Shown piece by piece: positions 12,262 to 21,790 of a stretch of 64,000 nucleotides of DNA. The stretch spans positions 28,026,001-28,090,000 of the forward strand of contig NC_079884.1 in the NCBI RefSeq assembly GCF_029227915.1. Direction: 5' to 3'. The notes under the pieces are model-generated. The model saw only the letters and a program-made list of their open reading frames with translations, made no database searches and was not told where the DNA came from. The position numbers were made by a program, and so were the translations under genes. Position 1 is the stretch's first letter. Every line of letters starts with the position of its first letter. The stretch comes from Hydractinia symbiolongicarpus (lineage: Eukaryota; Cnidaria; Hydrozoa; Anthoathecata; Hydractiniidae).

Positions 12262-13695
12262 ATGTATTTAGTGGATTTCTTCCGATATTACTAAGTTGTA
12301 TTGCTTTTAACAGTGAAACGATTGACTGTGGGAATTAATTGAACTGATTCTAGAATGTGACCGTATGAATGTGATAAATGAGCCAATTGGTTTCCAAGGA
12401 ATAACATTTTTCTTAATTTGACATGATTGCTGGAATTCACGGATTACATTAGCCTCGCTGGTAGCGCTTTATTTAAAAATTTAGATAAATAAGTCTTTCC
12501 TTACTGTGGGACCAATCCTGGCCGTTAGCACGCGCTGAATAAATAGGAACAGTTCCAAAGACTACATTTCATTGACTTTCTAGCGGTATAAATCAGTTTG
12601 AGTTACAACGGTTGCGCCACATATTCATACCAACATGTATTTAGCGATAGTATTCGGATATTACTAGGTTGTATTGCTTTTAACATTGAAACGATTGACT
12701 GTGGGACTTAATAGAACTGATTCTGGACTGTGACCTTATAAATGTGATAAATGAGCCAATTGGACTACAAGAACTAAAAGTCTTCTTAATTTGACATGAT
12801 TGCTGGAACTCAGCGATTACACTGGGCGCTGTGGTAGAGCTTTATTTAAAAATTTAGATAAAAAAGTCTTTCCTTGCTGTGGGACCAATCCTGGCCGTTA
12901 GCACGCGCTGAATAAATAGGAACAGTTCCAAAGACTGCATTTCATTGACTTTCTAGCGGTATAAGTCCGTTTGAGTTACAACGATTCTGTCTTATATTCG
13001 TACCAACATGTATTTAGCCATAGTATTCGGATATTACAAGGTTGCATCGCTTTTAACAGTGAAACACTTGACTGTGGGACTTAATTGAACTGATTTTGGA
13101 CTTTGACCTTGTAAATGTGATAAATGAGCCAGTTTGACTACAAGAAATAACATTTTTCTTAATTTGACATGATTGCTGGAAATTAGCGATTACACTGGGC
13201 ACTGTGGTAGCGCATTATTAAAAAATTAAGATCAACAAGTCAATTTTTACTGTGGAACCAATCCTAGCCGTTAGCTCGCGCTGAAGAAATAGAGACAGTT
13301 TCAAATAATAAATTTCATTGACTTTCTAACGGTGTCAATCCGTTTGAGTTACAACGGTGGCGTCACATATTCGTACCAACATGTATTTAGTATTATTAAT
13401 AGAACTGATTCTGGACATTGACCTTATAAATATGATAAATGAGCCAATTGGTCTCCAAGGAATAACATTCTTCTTAATTTGACATGATTGCCGGAATTCA
13501 TCGATTACATTAGGCTCTGTGGTAGCGTTTTATTTAAAAATTTAGAGAAATAAGTCTTTTCTTACTGTGGGACCAATCCTGGCCGTTAGCACGCACTGAA
13601 TAAATAGGAACAGTTCCAAAGGATACATTTCATTGACTTTCTAGCGGTATAAGTCCGTTTGAGTTACAACGGTTGCGTCACACATTCGTACCAAC
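12262..13695 (+). repeat. C-D-E plus truncated fourth unit
   Basis: Units at 12262 (C), 12635 (D), 13008 (E) and 13381 (truncated F, 315 bp). The D unit contains ACTACAAGAACTAAAAGTC (12763-12781), a variant otherwise seen only in the U units at 51576 and 55894. This shows sequence exchange between distant parts of the array. Confidence 0.75.
13381..13695 (+). repeat. 315-bp truncated unit (type F)
   Basis: The anchor ATGTATTTAGTA runs directly into TTATTAATAGAACTG, so about 58 bp between the anchor and the ACTGTGGG region are missing. From the CTGGACATTGACC variant onward it matches the full-length unit at 46521-46893, which is its undeleted counterpart. Confidence 0.85.
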
Positions 13696-14061
13696 ATGTA
13701 TTTAGCGATAGTATTCGGGTATTACTAGGTTGCATCGCTTTTAACAGTAAAACGATTGACTGTGGGAATTAATTGAACTGATTCTAGAATGTGACCGTAT
13801 AAATGTGATAAATGAGCCAATTGGTTTCCAAGGAATAACTTAATTTGATATGATTGCTGGAATTCAGGGATTACATTAGCCTCGCTGGTAGCGCTTTATT
13901 TAAAAATTTAGATAAATAAGTCTTTCCTAACTGTGGGACCAATCCTGGCCGTTAGCACGCGCTGAATAAATAGGGACAGTTCCAAAGACTACATTTTATT
14001 GACTTTCTAACGGTGTCAATCCGTTTGCGTAACAACGGTTGCGTTACATATTCGTACCAAC
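13696..14061 (+). repeat. 366-bp unit with 7-bp deletion at ~13838
   Basis: It starts like a D/E unit (AGCGATAGTATTCGGG), becomes C-like (GATTCTAGAATGTGACCG), and carries the deletion GGAATAACTTAATTTG also seen at 848 and 47036. It precedes a type A unit, as its two relatives do. It has a full-length-homology counterpart at 46894 at an offset of 33198 bp. Confidence 0.8.
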
Positions 14062-15914
14062 ATGTATTTAGTGATTTTCTTCCGATATTACTAAGTTGTA
14101 TTGCTTCTAACAGTGAAAGGATTGACTGTTTGAATAAATAGAACTGTTTCTGGACTGTGCCCTTATAAATGTGACAAATGAGCCAATTGGTCTCCAAGGA
14201 ATTACATTCTTCTTAATTTGACATGATTGCCGGAATTCATCGATTACATTAGGTTCTGTGGTAGCGCTTTATTTAAAAATTTAGACAAATAAGTCTTTTC
14301 TTACTGTGGGACCAATCCTGGCCGTTAGCACGCGCTGAATAAATAGGAACAGTTTCAAATACTACATTTCATTGACTTTCTAGCGGCATAATTCCGTTTG
14401 AATTACAACGGTTGCGTCACATATTCGTACCAACATGTACTTAGCGATAGTATTCGGATATTACTAGGTTGCATCGCTTTTAACAGTGAAACGATTGACC
14501 GTGGGACTTAATTGAACTGATTCTGGACTGTGACCTTATAAATGTGGTAAATGAGCCAATTGGACTCCAAGGAATAACATTCTTCTTAATTCGACATGAT
14601 TTCTGGAATTCAGCGAGTACACTAGGCCCTGTGGTAGTTCTTTTTTTAAAAATTTAGATAAATAAATCATTTTTTACTGTGGGACCAATCCTAGTCGTTA
14701 GTTCGCGCTGAAGAAATACAGCCAGTTGCAAAAACTACATTTCATTGACTTTCTAACGGGGTCAATCCGTTTGAGTTACAACGGTTGCGTCACATATTCG
14801 TACCAACATGTATTTAGTGGATTTCTTCCGATATTACTAAGTTGTATTGCTTTTAACAGTAAAACGATTGACTGTGGGAATTAATTGAACTGATTCTAGA
14901 ATGTGACCGTATAAATGTGATAAATGAGCCAATTGGTTTCCAAGGAATAACATTTTTCTTAATTTGACATGATTGCTGGAATTCAGGGATTACATTAGCC
15001 TCGCTGGTAGCGCTTTATTTAAAAATTTAGATAAATAAGTCTTTCCTTACTGTGGGACCAATCCTGGCCGTTAGCACGCGCTGAATAAATAGGAACAGTT
15101 CCAAAGACTACATTTCATTGACTTTCTAGCGGTATAAATCCGTTTGAGTTACAACGGTTGCGTCACATATTCGTACCAACATGTATTTAGCGATATTACT
15201 AGGTTGTATTGCTTTTAACATTGAAACGATTGACTGTGGGAATTAATAGAACTGATTCTGGACTGTGACCTTATAAATGTGATAAATGAGACAATTGGTG
15301 TCCAAAGAATAACATTCTTCTTAATTTGATATGATTGCTGGAATTCAGCGATTACATTAGGCTCTGTGGTTGCGCTTTATTTAAAAATTTAGATAAAAAA
15401 GTCTTTCCTTGCTGTGGGACCAATCCTGGCTGTTAGCACGCGCTGAATAAATAGAAAAAGTTCCAAAGACTGCATTTCATTGACTTTCTAGCGGTATAAG
15501 TCCGTTTGAGTTACAACGGTTGCGTAACACATTCGTACCAACATGTATTTAGCCATAGTATTCGGATATTACTTGGTTGCATCGCTTTTAACAGTGAAAC
15601 GCTTGACTGTGGGACTTAATTGTACTGATTTTGGACTTTGACTTTATGAATGTGATAAATGAGCCAGTTTGACTACATGAAATAACATTTTTCTTAATTT
15701 GACATGATTGCTGGAACTCAGCCATTACACTGGGCGCTGTGGTACCGATTCATTTAAAAATTAAGATAAAAAATTCAGTTTTTACAGTGGGACCAATCTT
15801 AGCCGTTAGCTCGCGCTGAAGAAATAGAGACAGTTTCAAAAACTACATTTCATTTACTTTCTAACGGTGTCTTCCGTTTGCGTAACAACGGTTGCGTTAC
15901 ATATTCGTACCAAC
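14062..15914 (+). repeat. Pentamer copy 1 (A-B-C-D-E), 1853 bp
   Basis: Units A, B, C, D (362 bp) and E (372 bp). The next 1853 bp repeat it almost base for base, with visible differences at only a handful of positions, for example TGTGACAAATG at about 14170 against TGTAATTAATG at about 16023. Confidence 0.88.
15181..15542 (+). repeat. 362-bp unit (type D) with 11-bp deletion
   Basis: The usual CGATAGTATTCGGATATTAC is reduced to CGATATTAC. The lost 11 bp lie between two copies of GATA, consistent with deletion across a 4-bp direct repeat. The same deletion is present at 17034 and 30135. Confidence 0.85.
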
Positions 15915-17767
15915 ATGTATTTAGTGATTTTCTTCCGATATTACTAAGTTGTATTGCTTCTAACAGTGAAAGGATTGACTGTGTGAATAAATAGAACTGT
16001 TTCTGGACTGTGACCTTATAAATGTAATTAATGAGCCAATTGGTCTCCAAGGAATTATTTTCTTCTTAAGTTGACATGATTGCCGGAATTCATCGATTAC
16101 ATTAGGCTCTGTGGTAGCGCTTTATTTAAAAATTTAGACAAATAAGTCTTTTCTTACTGTGGGACCAATCCTGGCCGTTAGCACGCGTTGAATAAATAGG
16201 AACAGTTTCAAATACTACATTTCATTGACTTTCTAGCGGCATAATTCCGTTTGAATTACAACGGTTGCGTCACATATTCGTACCAACATGTACTTAGCGA
16301 TAGTATTCGGATATTACTAGGTTGCATCGCTTTTAACAGTGAAACGATTGACCGTGGGACTTAATTGAACTGATTCTGGACTGTGACCTTATAAATGTGA
16401 TAAATGAGCCAATTGGACTCCAAGGAATAACATTCTTCTTAATTCGACATGATTTCTGGAATTCAGCGAGTACACTAGGCCCTGCGGTAGCTCTTTTTTT
16501 AAAAATTTAGATAAATAAATCATTTTTTACTGTGGGACCAATCCTAGTCGTTAGTTCGCGCTGAAGAAATACAGCCAGTTGCAAAAACTACATTTCATTG
16601 ACTTTCTAACGGGGTCAATCCGTTTGAGTTACAACGGTTGCGTCACATATTCGTACCAACATGTATTTAGTGGATTTCTTCCGATATTACTAAGTTGTAT
16701 TGCTTTTAACAGTAAAGCGATTGACTGTGGGTATTAATTGAACTGATTCTAGAATGTGACCGTATAAATGTGATAAATGAGCCAATTGGTTTCCAAGGAA
16801 TAACATTTTTCTTAATTTGACATGATTGCTGGAATTCAGGGATTACATTAGCCTCGCTGGTAGCGCTTTATTTAAAAATTTAGATAAATAAGTCTTTCCT
16901 TACTGTGGGACCAATCCTGGCCGTTAGCACGCGCTGAATAAATAGGAACAGTTCCAAAGACTACATTTCATTGACTTTCTAGCGGTATAAATCCGTTTGA
17001 GTTACAACGGTTGCGTCACATATTCGTGCCAACATGTATTTAGCGATATTACTAGGTTGTATTGCTTTTAACATTGAAACGATTGACTGTGGGAATTAAT
17101 AGAACTGATTCTGGACTGTGACCTTATAAATGTGATAAATGAGACAATTGGTGTCCAAAGAATAACATTCTTCTTAATTTGATATGATTGCTGGAATTCA
17201 GCGATTACATTAGGCTCTGTGGTTGCGCTTTATTTAAAAATTTAGATAAAAAAGTCTTTCCTTGCTGTGGGACCAATCCTGGCTGTTAGCACGCGCTGAA
17301 TAAATAGGAAAAGTTCCAAAGACTGCATTTCATTGACTTTCTAGCGGTATAAGTCCGTTTGAGTTACAACGGTTGCGTAACACATTCGTACCAACATGTA
17401 TTTAGCCATAGTATTCGGATATTACTTGGTTGCATCGCTTTTAACAGTGAAACGCTTGACTGTGGGACTTAATTAAACTGATTTTGGACTTTGACTTTAT
17501 GAATGTGATAAATGGGCCAGTTTGACTACATGAAATAACATTTTTCTTAATTTGACATGATTGCTGGAACTCAGCGATTACACTGGGCGCTGTGGTACCG
17601 ATTCATTTAAAAATTAAGATAAAAAATTCAGTTTTTACAGTGGGACCAATCTTAGCCGTTAGCTCGCGCTGAAGAAATAGAGACAGTTTCAAAAACTACA
17701 TTTCATGTACTTTCTAACGGTGTCTTCCGTTTGCGTAACAACGGTTGCGTTACATATTCGTACCAAC
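15915..17767 (+). repeat. Pentamer copy 2 (A-B-C-D-E), 1853 bp
   Basis: A second copy with the same unit lengths (373, 373, 373, 362, 372). The small differences from copy 1 include CGTGCCAAC at 17028 and TTAATTAAACTG at about 17470. These two changes are shared with the distant copy at 29470-30868, so that segment descends from this copy rather than from copy 1. Confidence 0.88.
17034..17395 (+). repeat. 362-bp unit (type D) with 11-bp GATA deletion
   Basis: This carries the same 11-bp deletion as 15181 and lies at an offset of 1853 bp. It is part of the second pentamer copy. Confidence 0.85.
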
Positions 17768-18140
17768 ATGTATTTAGTGATTTTCTTCCGATATTACTAA
17801 GTTGTATTGCTTCTAACAGTGAAAGGATTGACTGTGTGAATAAATAGAACTGTTTCTGGACTGTGACCTTATAAATGTAATAAATGAGCCAATTGGTCTC
17901 CAAGGAATTACATTCTTCTTAATTTGACATGATTGCCGGAATTCATCGATTACATTAGGCTCTGTGGTAGCGCTTTATTTAAAAATTTAGACAAATAAGT
18001 CCTTTCTTACTGTGGGACCAATCCTGGCCGTTAGCACGGGCTGAATAAATAGGAACAGTTTCAAATACTACATTTCATTGACTTTTTAGCGGCATAATTC
18101 CGTTTGAATTACAACGGTTGCGTCACATATTCGTACCAAC

Positions 18141-18512
18141 ATGTACTTAGCGATAGTATTCGGATATTACTAGGTTGCATCGCTTTCAACAGTGAAACGT
18201 TTGACCGTGGGACTTAATTAAACTGATTCTGGACTGTGACCTTATAAATGTGATAAATGAGCCAATTGGTGTCCAAAGAATAACATTCTTCTTAATTTGA
18301 CATGATTGCTGGAATTCAGCGATTACATTAGGCTCTGTGGTAGCGCTTTATTTAGATATTTAGATAAAAAAGTCTTTCCTTTCTGTGGGACCAATCCTGG
18401 CCGTTAGCACGCGCTGAATAAATAGGAACAGTTCCAAGACTGCATTTCATTGACTTTCTAGCGGTATAAGTCCGTTTGAGTTACAACGGTTGCGTCACAT
18501 ATTCGTACCAAC
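18141..18512 (+). repeat. Chimeric B/D unit
   Basis: It starts as B (ATGTACTTAGCG, TTGACCGTGGGAC, with the marker GCTTTCAACAG). From about 18260 it reads CAATTGGTGTCCAAAGAATA and TTAGATAAAAAAGTCTTTCC, which is D. The exchange removed the rest of B, all of C and the start of D. Related fusions with the same markers are at 31241, 49123, 50240 and 53441. Confidence 0.8.
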
Positions 18513-20193
18513 ATGTATTTAGCGATAGTATTCGGATATTACTAGGTTGCATCGCTTTTAACAGTGAAACGCTTGACTGTGGGACTTAATTGAACTGATT
18601 TTGGGCTTTGACCTTATAAATGTGATAAATGAGTCAGTTTTACTACAAGAAATAACATTCTTCTTAATTTGACATGATTCTTGGAACTCCTCGATTACAC
18701 TGGGCGCTGTGGTAGCGCTTTATTAAAAAATTAAGATAAATAATTCATTTTTTACTGTGGGACCAATCCTAGCCGTTAGCTCGCGCTGAAGAAATAGAGA
18801 CAGTTCAAATACTACATTTCACTGACTTTCTAACTGTGTCAGTCCGTTTAAGTTACAACGGTTGCGTCACATATTCGTACCAACATGTACTTAGCGATAG
18901 TATTCGGATATTACTAGGTTGCATCGCTTTTAACAGTGAAACGATTGACTGTGGGAATTAATAGAACTGATTCTGGACTGTGACCTTATAAATGTGATAA
19001 ATGAGCCAATTGGTCTCCAAGGAATAACATTCTTCTTAATTTGTCATGATTGCCGGAATTCATCGATTACATTATACTCTGTGGTAGCGCTTTATTTAAA
19101 AATTTAGATAAATAAGTCTTTTCTTACTGTGGGACCAATCCTGGCCGTTAGCACGCGCTGAAGAAATAGGAACAGTTTTAAGGACAACATTTCATTGACT
19201 TTCTAGCGGTATAAATCTGTTTGAGTTACAACGGTTGCGTCACATATTCATACCAACATGTATTTAGCGATAGTATTCGGATATTATTAGGTTGCATCGC
19301 CTTTAACAGTGAAACGCTTGGCTGTGGGACTTAATTGAACTGATTTTGGACTTTGACCTTGTAAATGTGATAAATGAGCCAGTTTGACAACAAGAAATAA
19401 CATTCTTCTTAATTTGACATGATTGCTGGAACTCAGCGATCACACTGGGCACTGTGGTTGGGCTTTATTAAAAAATTAAGATAAACAAGTCATTTTTTAC
19501 TGTGGGACCAATCCTAGCCGTTAGCTGGCGCTGAAGAAATAGAGACAGTATCAAAATCTACATTTCATTTACTTTCTAACGGTGTCAATCCGTTTGAGTT
19601 ACAACGGTTGCGTCACATATTCATACCAACATGTATTTAGTGATTTTCTTCCGATATTACTAAGTTGTATTGCTTTTAACATTGAATTGATTGACTGTGG
19701 GAATTAATAGAACTGATTCTGGACTGTGACCTTATAAATGTGATAAATGAACCAATTGGTGTCCAAAGAATAACATTCTTCTTAATTTGAAATGATTTCC
19801 GAAATTCATCGGTTACATTAGGCTCTGTGGTAGCGCCTAATTAAAAAATTAGGTAAATAAGTTTTTTCTTACTGTGGGACCAATCCTGGCCGTTAGCACG
19901 CGCTGAATAAATAGGAACAGTTCCAAAGACTACATTTCATTGACTTTCTAGCTGTATAAATCCGTTTGAGTTACAACGGTTGCGTCACATATTTGTACCA
20001 ACATGTATTTAGCGATAGTATTCGGATATTACTAGGTTGCATCGCTTTTAACAGTGAAACGCTTGACTGTGGGACTTAATTGAACTGATTTTGGACTTTG
20101 ACCTTATAAATGTGATAAATGAGTCAGTTTTACTACAAGAAATAACATTCTTCTTCATTTGACATCATTCCTGGAACTCCTCGATTACACTGG

Positions 20194-20208
20194 GCGCTGT
20201 GGTAGCGC
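20194..20208 (+). other. Small inverted repeat (GCGCT / AGCGC) within the unit
   Basis: GCGCT (20194-20198) and AGCGC (20204-20208) are exact reverse complements separated by GTGGT, giving a possible 5-bp stem with a 5-base loop. The same GCGCTGTGGTAGCGC recurs in many units of types K, Q, S, X, H and G-like. It is broken in types reading GGCACTGTGGTAGCGC, GGCTCTGTGGTAGCGC or CTCGCTGGTAGCGC. Whether it has any function is unknown. Confidence 0.55.
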
Positions 20209-20248
20209 TTTATTAAAAAATTAAGATAAATAAGTCATTTTTTACTGT

Positions 20249-20260
20249 GGGACCAATCCT
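20249..20260 (+). other. Conserved GGGACCAATCCT block containing CCAAT
   Basis: CCAAT at 20253-20257 lies in ACTGTGGGACCAATCCT, one of the best preserved stretches of the unit. It is present in nearly all units across the window, with only occasional changes such as TGTGGAACCAATCC in the P and L types or GGACCAACCTAGCC at about 46026 and 55181. CCAAT boxes are bound by NF-Y in many eukaryotes. Binding here is an inference from the motif alone. Confidence 0.4.
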
Positions 20261-20366
20261 AGCCGTTAGCTCGCGCTGAAGAAATAGAGACAGTTTCAAA
20301 TACTACATTTCATTGACTTTCTAACGGTGTCAGTCCGTTTAAGTTACAATGGTTGGGTCACATATT

Positions 20367-20385
20367 CGTACCAACATGTATTTAG
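20367..20385 (+). other. Near-invariant anchor block CGTACCAACATGTATTTAG
   Basis: This 19-base block spans the unit boundary used here and is the best conserved part of the repeat. Exceptions are few: CATACCAAC (3301, 4793, 12627, 19249 and others), CGTGCCAAC (17028, 30128, 49860), ACCAATATG (57007, 58498), ACCAACGTG (57753), CATTTATTTAG (52321, 56638) and CATATATTTAG (46893). Such constancy against a varying background is what a protein-binding or otherwise constrained box would show, but biased homogenisation could do the same. Confidence 0.5.
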
Positions 20386-21790
20386 CGATATTTTTCTGAT
20401 ATTACTAGGTTGCATCGCTTTTAACAGTGAAACGATTGACTGTGGGAATTAATAGAACTGATTCTGGACTGTGACCTTATAAATGTGATAAATGAGCCAA
20501 TTGGTCTCCAAGGAATAACATTCTTCTTAATTTGTCATGATTGCCGGAATTCATCGATTACATCATGCTCTGTGGTAGCGCTTTATTTAAAAGTTTAGAT
20601 AAATAAGTCTTTTCTTACTGTGGAACCAATCCTGGCCGTTAGCACGCGCTGAAGAAATAGGAACAGTTCCAGAGACTACATTTCATTGACTTTCTAGCGG
20701 TATAAATCCGTTTGAGTTACAACGGTTGCGTCACATATTCGTACCAACATGTATTTAGCGATAGTATTCGGATATTACTAGGTTGCATCACTTTTAACAG
20801 TGAAACACTTGACTGTGGAACTTAATTGAACTGATTTTGGACTTTGACCTTATAAATGTGATAAATGAGCCAGTTTGACTACAAGAAATAACATTCTTTT
20901 TAATTTGACATGATTCCTGGAACTCAGCGATTACATTGGGCGCTGTGGTAGCGCTTCATTTAAAAATTTAGATAAATAAGTCATCTTTACTGTGGGACCA
21001 ATCTTGGCCGTTATCGCGCGTTGAAGAAATAGCGACAGTTTCAAAAACTAATTTTCATTGACTTTCTAACGCTATCAATCCGCTTCAGTTACAACGGTCG
21101 CGTCACATATTCGTACCAACATGTATTTAGCGATACTTTTCTCATATTACTAGGTTGCATCGCTTTTAACAGTCAAACGATTGACTTTGGGACTTAATTG
21201 AACTGATTTTGGCCTTTGACATTATAAATGTGATAAATGGGCCAGTTTGACTACAAGAAATAACATTCTTCTTAATTTGACATGATTGCTGAAACTCAGC
21301 GATTACACTGGGCGCTGTGGTAGCGCTTTATGAAAAAATAATATAAATAAGTCATTTTTTACTGTGGGACCAATCCTAGCCGTTAGCTCGCGCTGAAGAA
21401 GTAGAGACAGTTTCAAAAACTACGTTTCATTGACTTTCTAACAGTGTCAATCCGTTTGAGTTACAACGGTTGCGTCACATATTCGTACCAACATGTATTT
21501 AGTGATTTTCTTCCGATATTACTAAAATGTATTGCTTTTAACAGTGAAACGATTCACTGTGGGAATTAATAGAACTGATTCTGGACTGTGACCTTATAAA
21601 TGCGATAAATGAGCCAATTGGTGTCCAAAGAATAACATTCTTCTTAATTTAACATGATTCCTGGAATTAAGCGATTACATTATGCTCTGTGGTAGCGCTT
21701 TATTTAAAAATTTAAATAAATAAGTCTTTTCTTACTGTGGGACCAATCCTGGCCGTTAGCACGCGCTGAATAAACAGGACAGTTCCAAAG

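Larger units (their letters stand above)
2563..13695 (+). repeat. Higher-order zone 2: C-D-E-F/G tetramers, ~1.49 kb
   Basis: Unit starts: 2563, 2936, 3309, 3682, 4055, 4428, 4801, 5174, 5547, 5920, 6293, 6666, 7039, 7412, 7783, 8156, 8529, 8902, 9275, 9648, 10022, 10396, 10767, 11140, 11513, 11886, 12262, 12635, 13008, 13381. Type D carries TTTTAACATTGAAACG. Type E carries AAACGCTTGACTG (or AAACACTTGACTG) with CCTTGTAAATG. Type F carries GAAATGATTGACTG with ATAAATATG. Type G carries CGCTATTACTAGG and in two copies GTGAAAGTGAGAC. The order C-D-E followed by F or G repeats throughout, with a B unit added once (10767) and the fourth unit missing once (before 12262). Confidence 0.85.
13696..18512 (+). 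repeat. Higher-order zone 3: A-B-C-D-E pentamers
   Basis: Unit starts: 13696 (D/C-like, 366 bp), 14062 A, 14435 B, 14808 C, 15181 D, 15543 E, 15915 A, 16288 B, 16661 C, 17034 D, 17396 E, 17768 A, 18141 B/D fusion. Two complete pentamers of 1853 bp stand in tandem, followed by a shortened third. The E units of this zone differ from zone 2: they carry GGTACCGATTCATTTAAAAA and TTACAGTGGGACC. The zone reappears at 29315-32357 and, altered, at 46894-50985. Confidence 0.87.
20003..20375 (+). repeat. Reference satellite unit (type K), 373 bp
   Basis: One full-length unit, chosen to describe the anatomy. It opens with the anchor and the stretch AGCGATAGTATTCGGATATT, then ACTGTGGGAC at 20066, a hairpin-capable stretch at 20194-20208, and an AT-rich tract at about 20210-20243. 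A second ACTGTGGGAC, running into a CCAAT motif, starts at 20244. The 3' third contains CATTGACTTTCTAACGGTGT and ends in the TTCGTACCAAC that leads into the next unit. By hand count it has 66 C, 71 G and 13 CpG in 373 bp. The two ACTGTGGGAC copies lie 178 bp apart, but the flanking sequence does not align convincingly, so an ancestral half-unit is only a weak possibility. Confidence 0.9.
18513..21790 (+). repeat. Higher-order zone 4: K-L-M-N-K-L-P-Q-R
   Basis: Unit starts: 18513 K, 18885 L, 19258 M, 19631 N, 20003 K, 20376 L, 20749 P, 21121 Q, 21493 R. K carries GAGTCAGTTTTACTACAAG. L carries AATTTGTCATGATTGCCGG. M carries AAACGCTTGGCTGTGGG. N carries CGCCTAATTAAAAAATTAGG. P carries GCATCACTTTTAACAG with TGTGGAACTTAA. 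Q carries TCTCATATTACTAGG with ACTTTGGGAC. R carries ACTAAAATGTATTGC with GATTCACTGTGGG. Most of this zone returns at 32358-36455 at offsets of 12355 and 14590 bp, and the K-to-R part returns inside the 3762-bp copies. Confidence 0.83.

Noticed and set aside
20210-20243. Replication origin or AT-rich promoter in the AT-rich tract of each unit
   Set aside because: AT richness alone is weak evidence. I found no additional motif that would distinguish it from ordinary satellite composition.
20003-20375. Internal RNA polymerase III promoter (A and B boxes), which would make the unit SINE-like
   Set aside because: GGTTGCGTCAC resembles only the first four bases of a B box (GGTTCGA), and TAGCNC stretches do not complete an A box. 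The units have no poly(A) tail or target-site duplications and are strictly tandem.
20367-20385. CENP-B box candidate at TTCGTACCAACATG
   Set aside because: Only the TTCG and one or two further positions fit. The essential CGGG in the second half is absent on either strand, and I saw no better match elsewhere in the unit.
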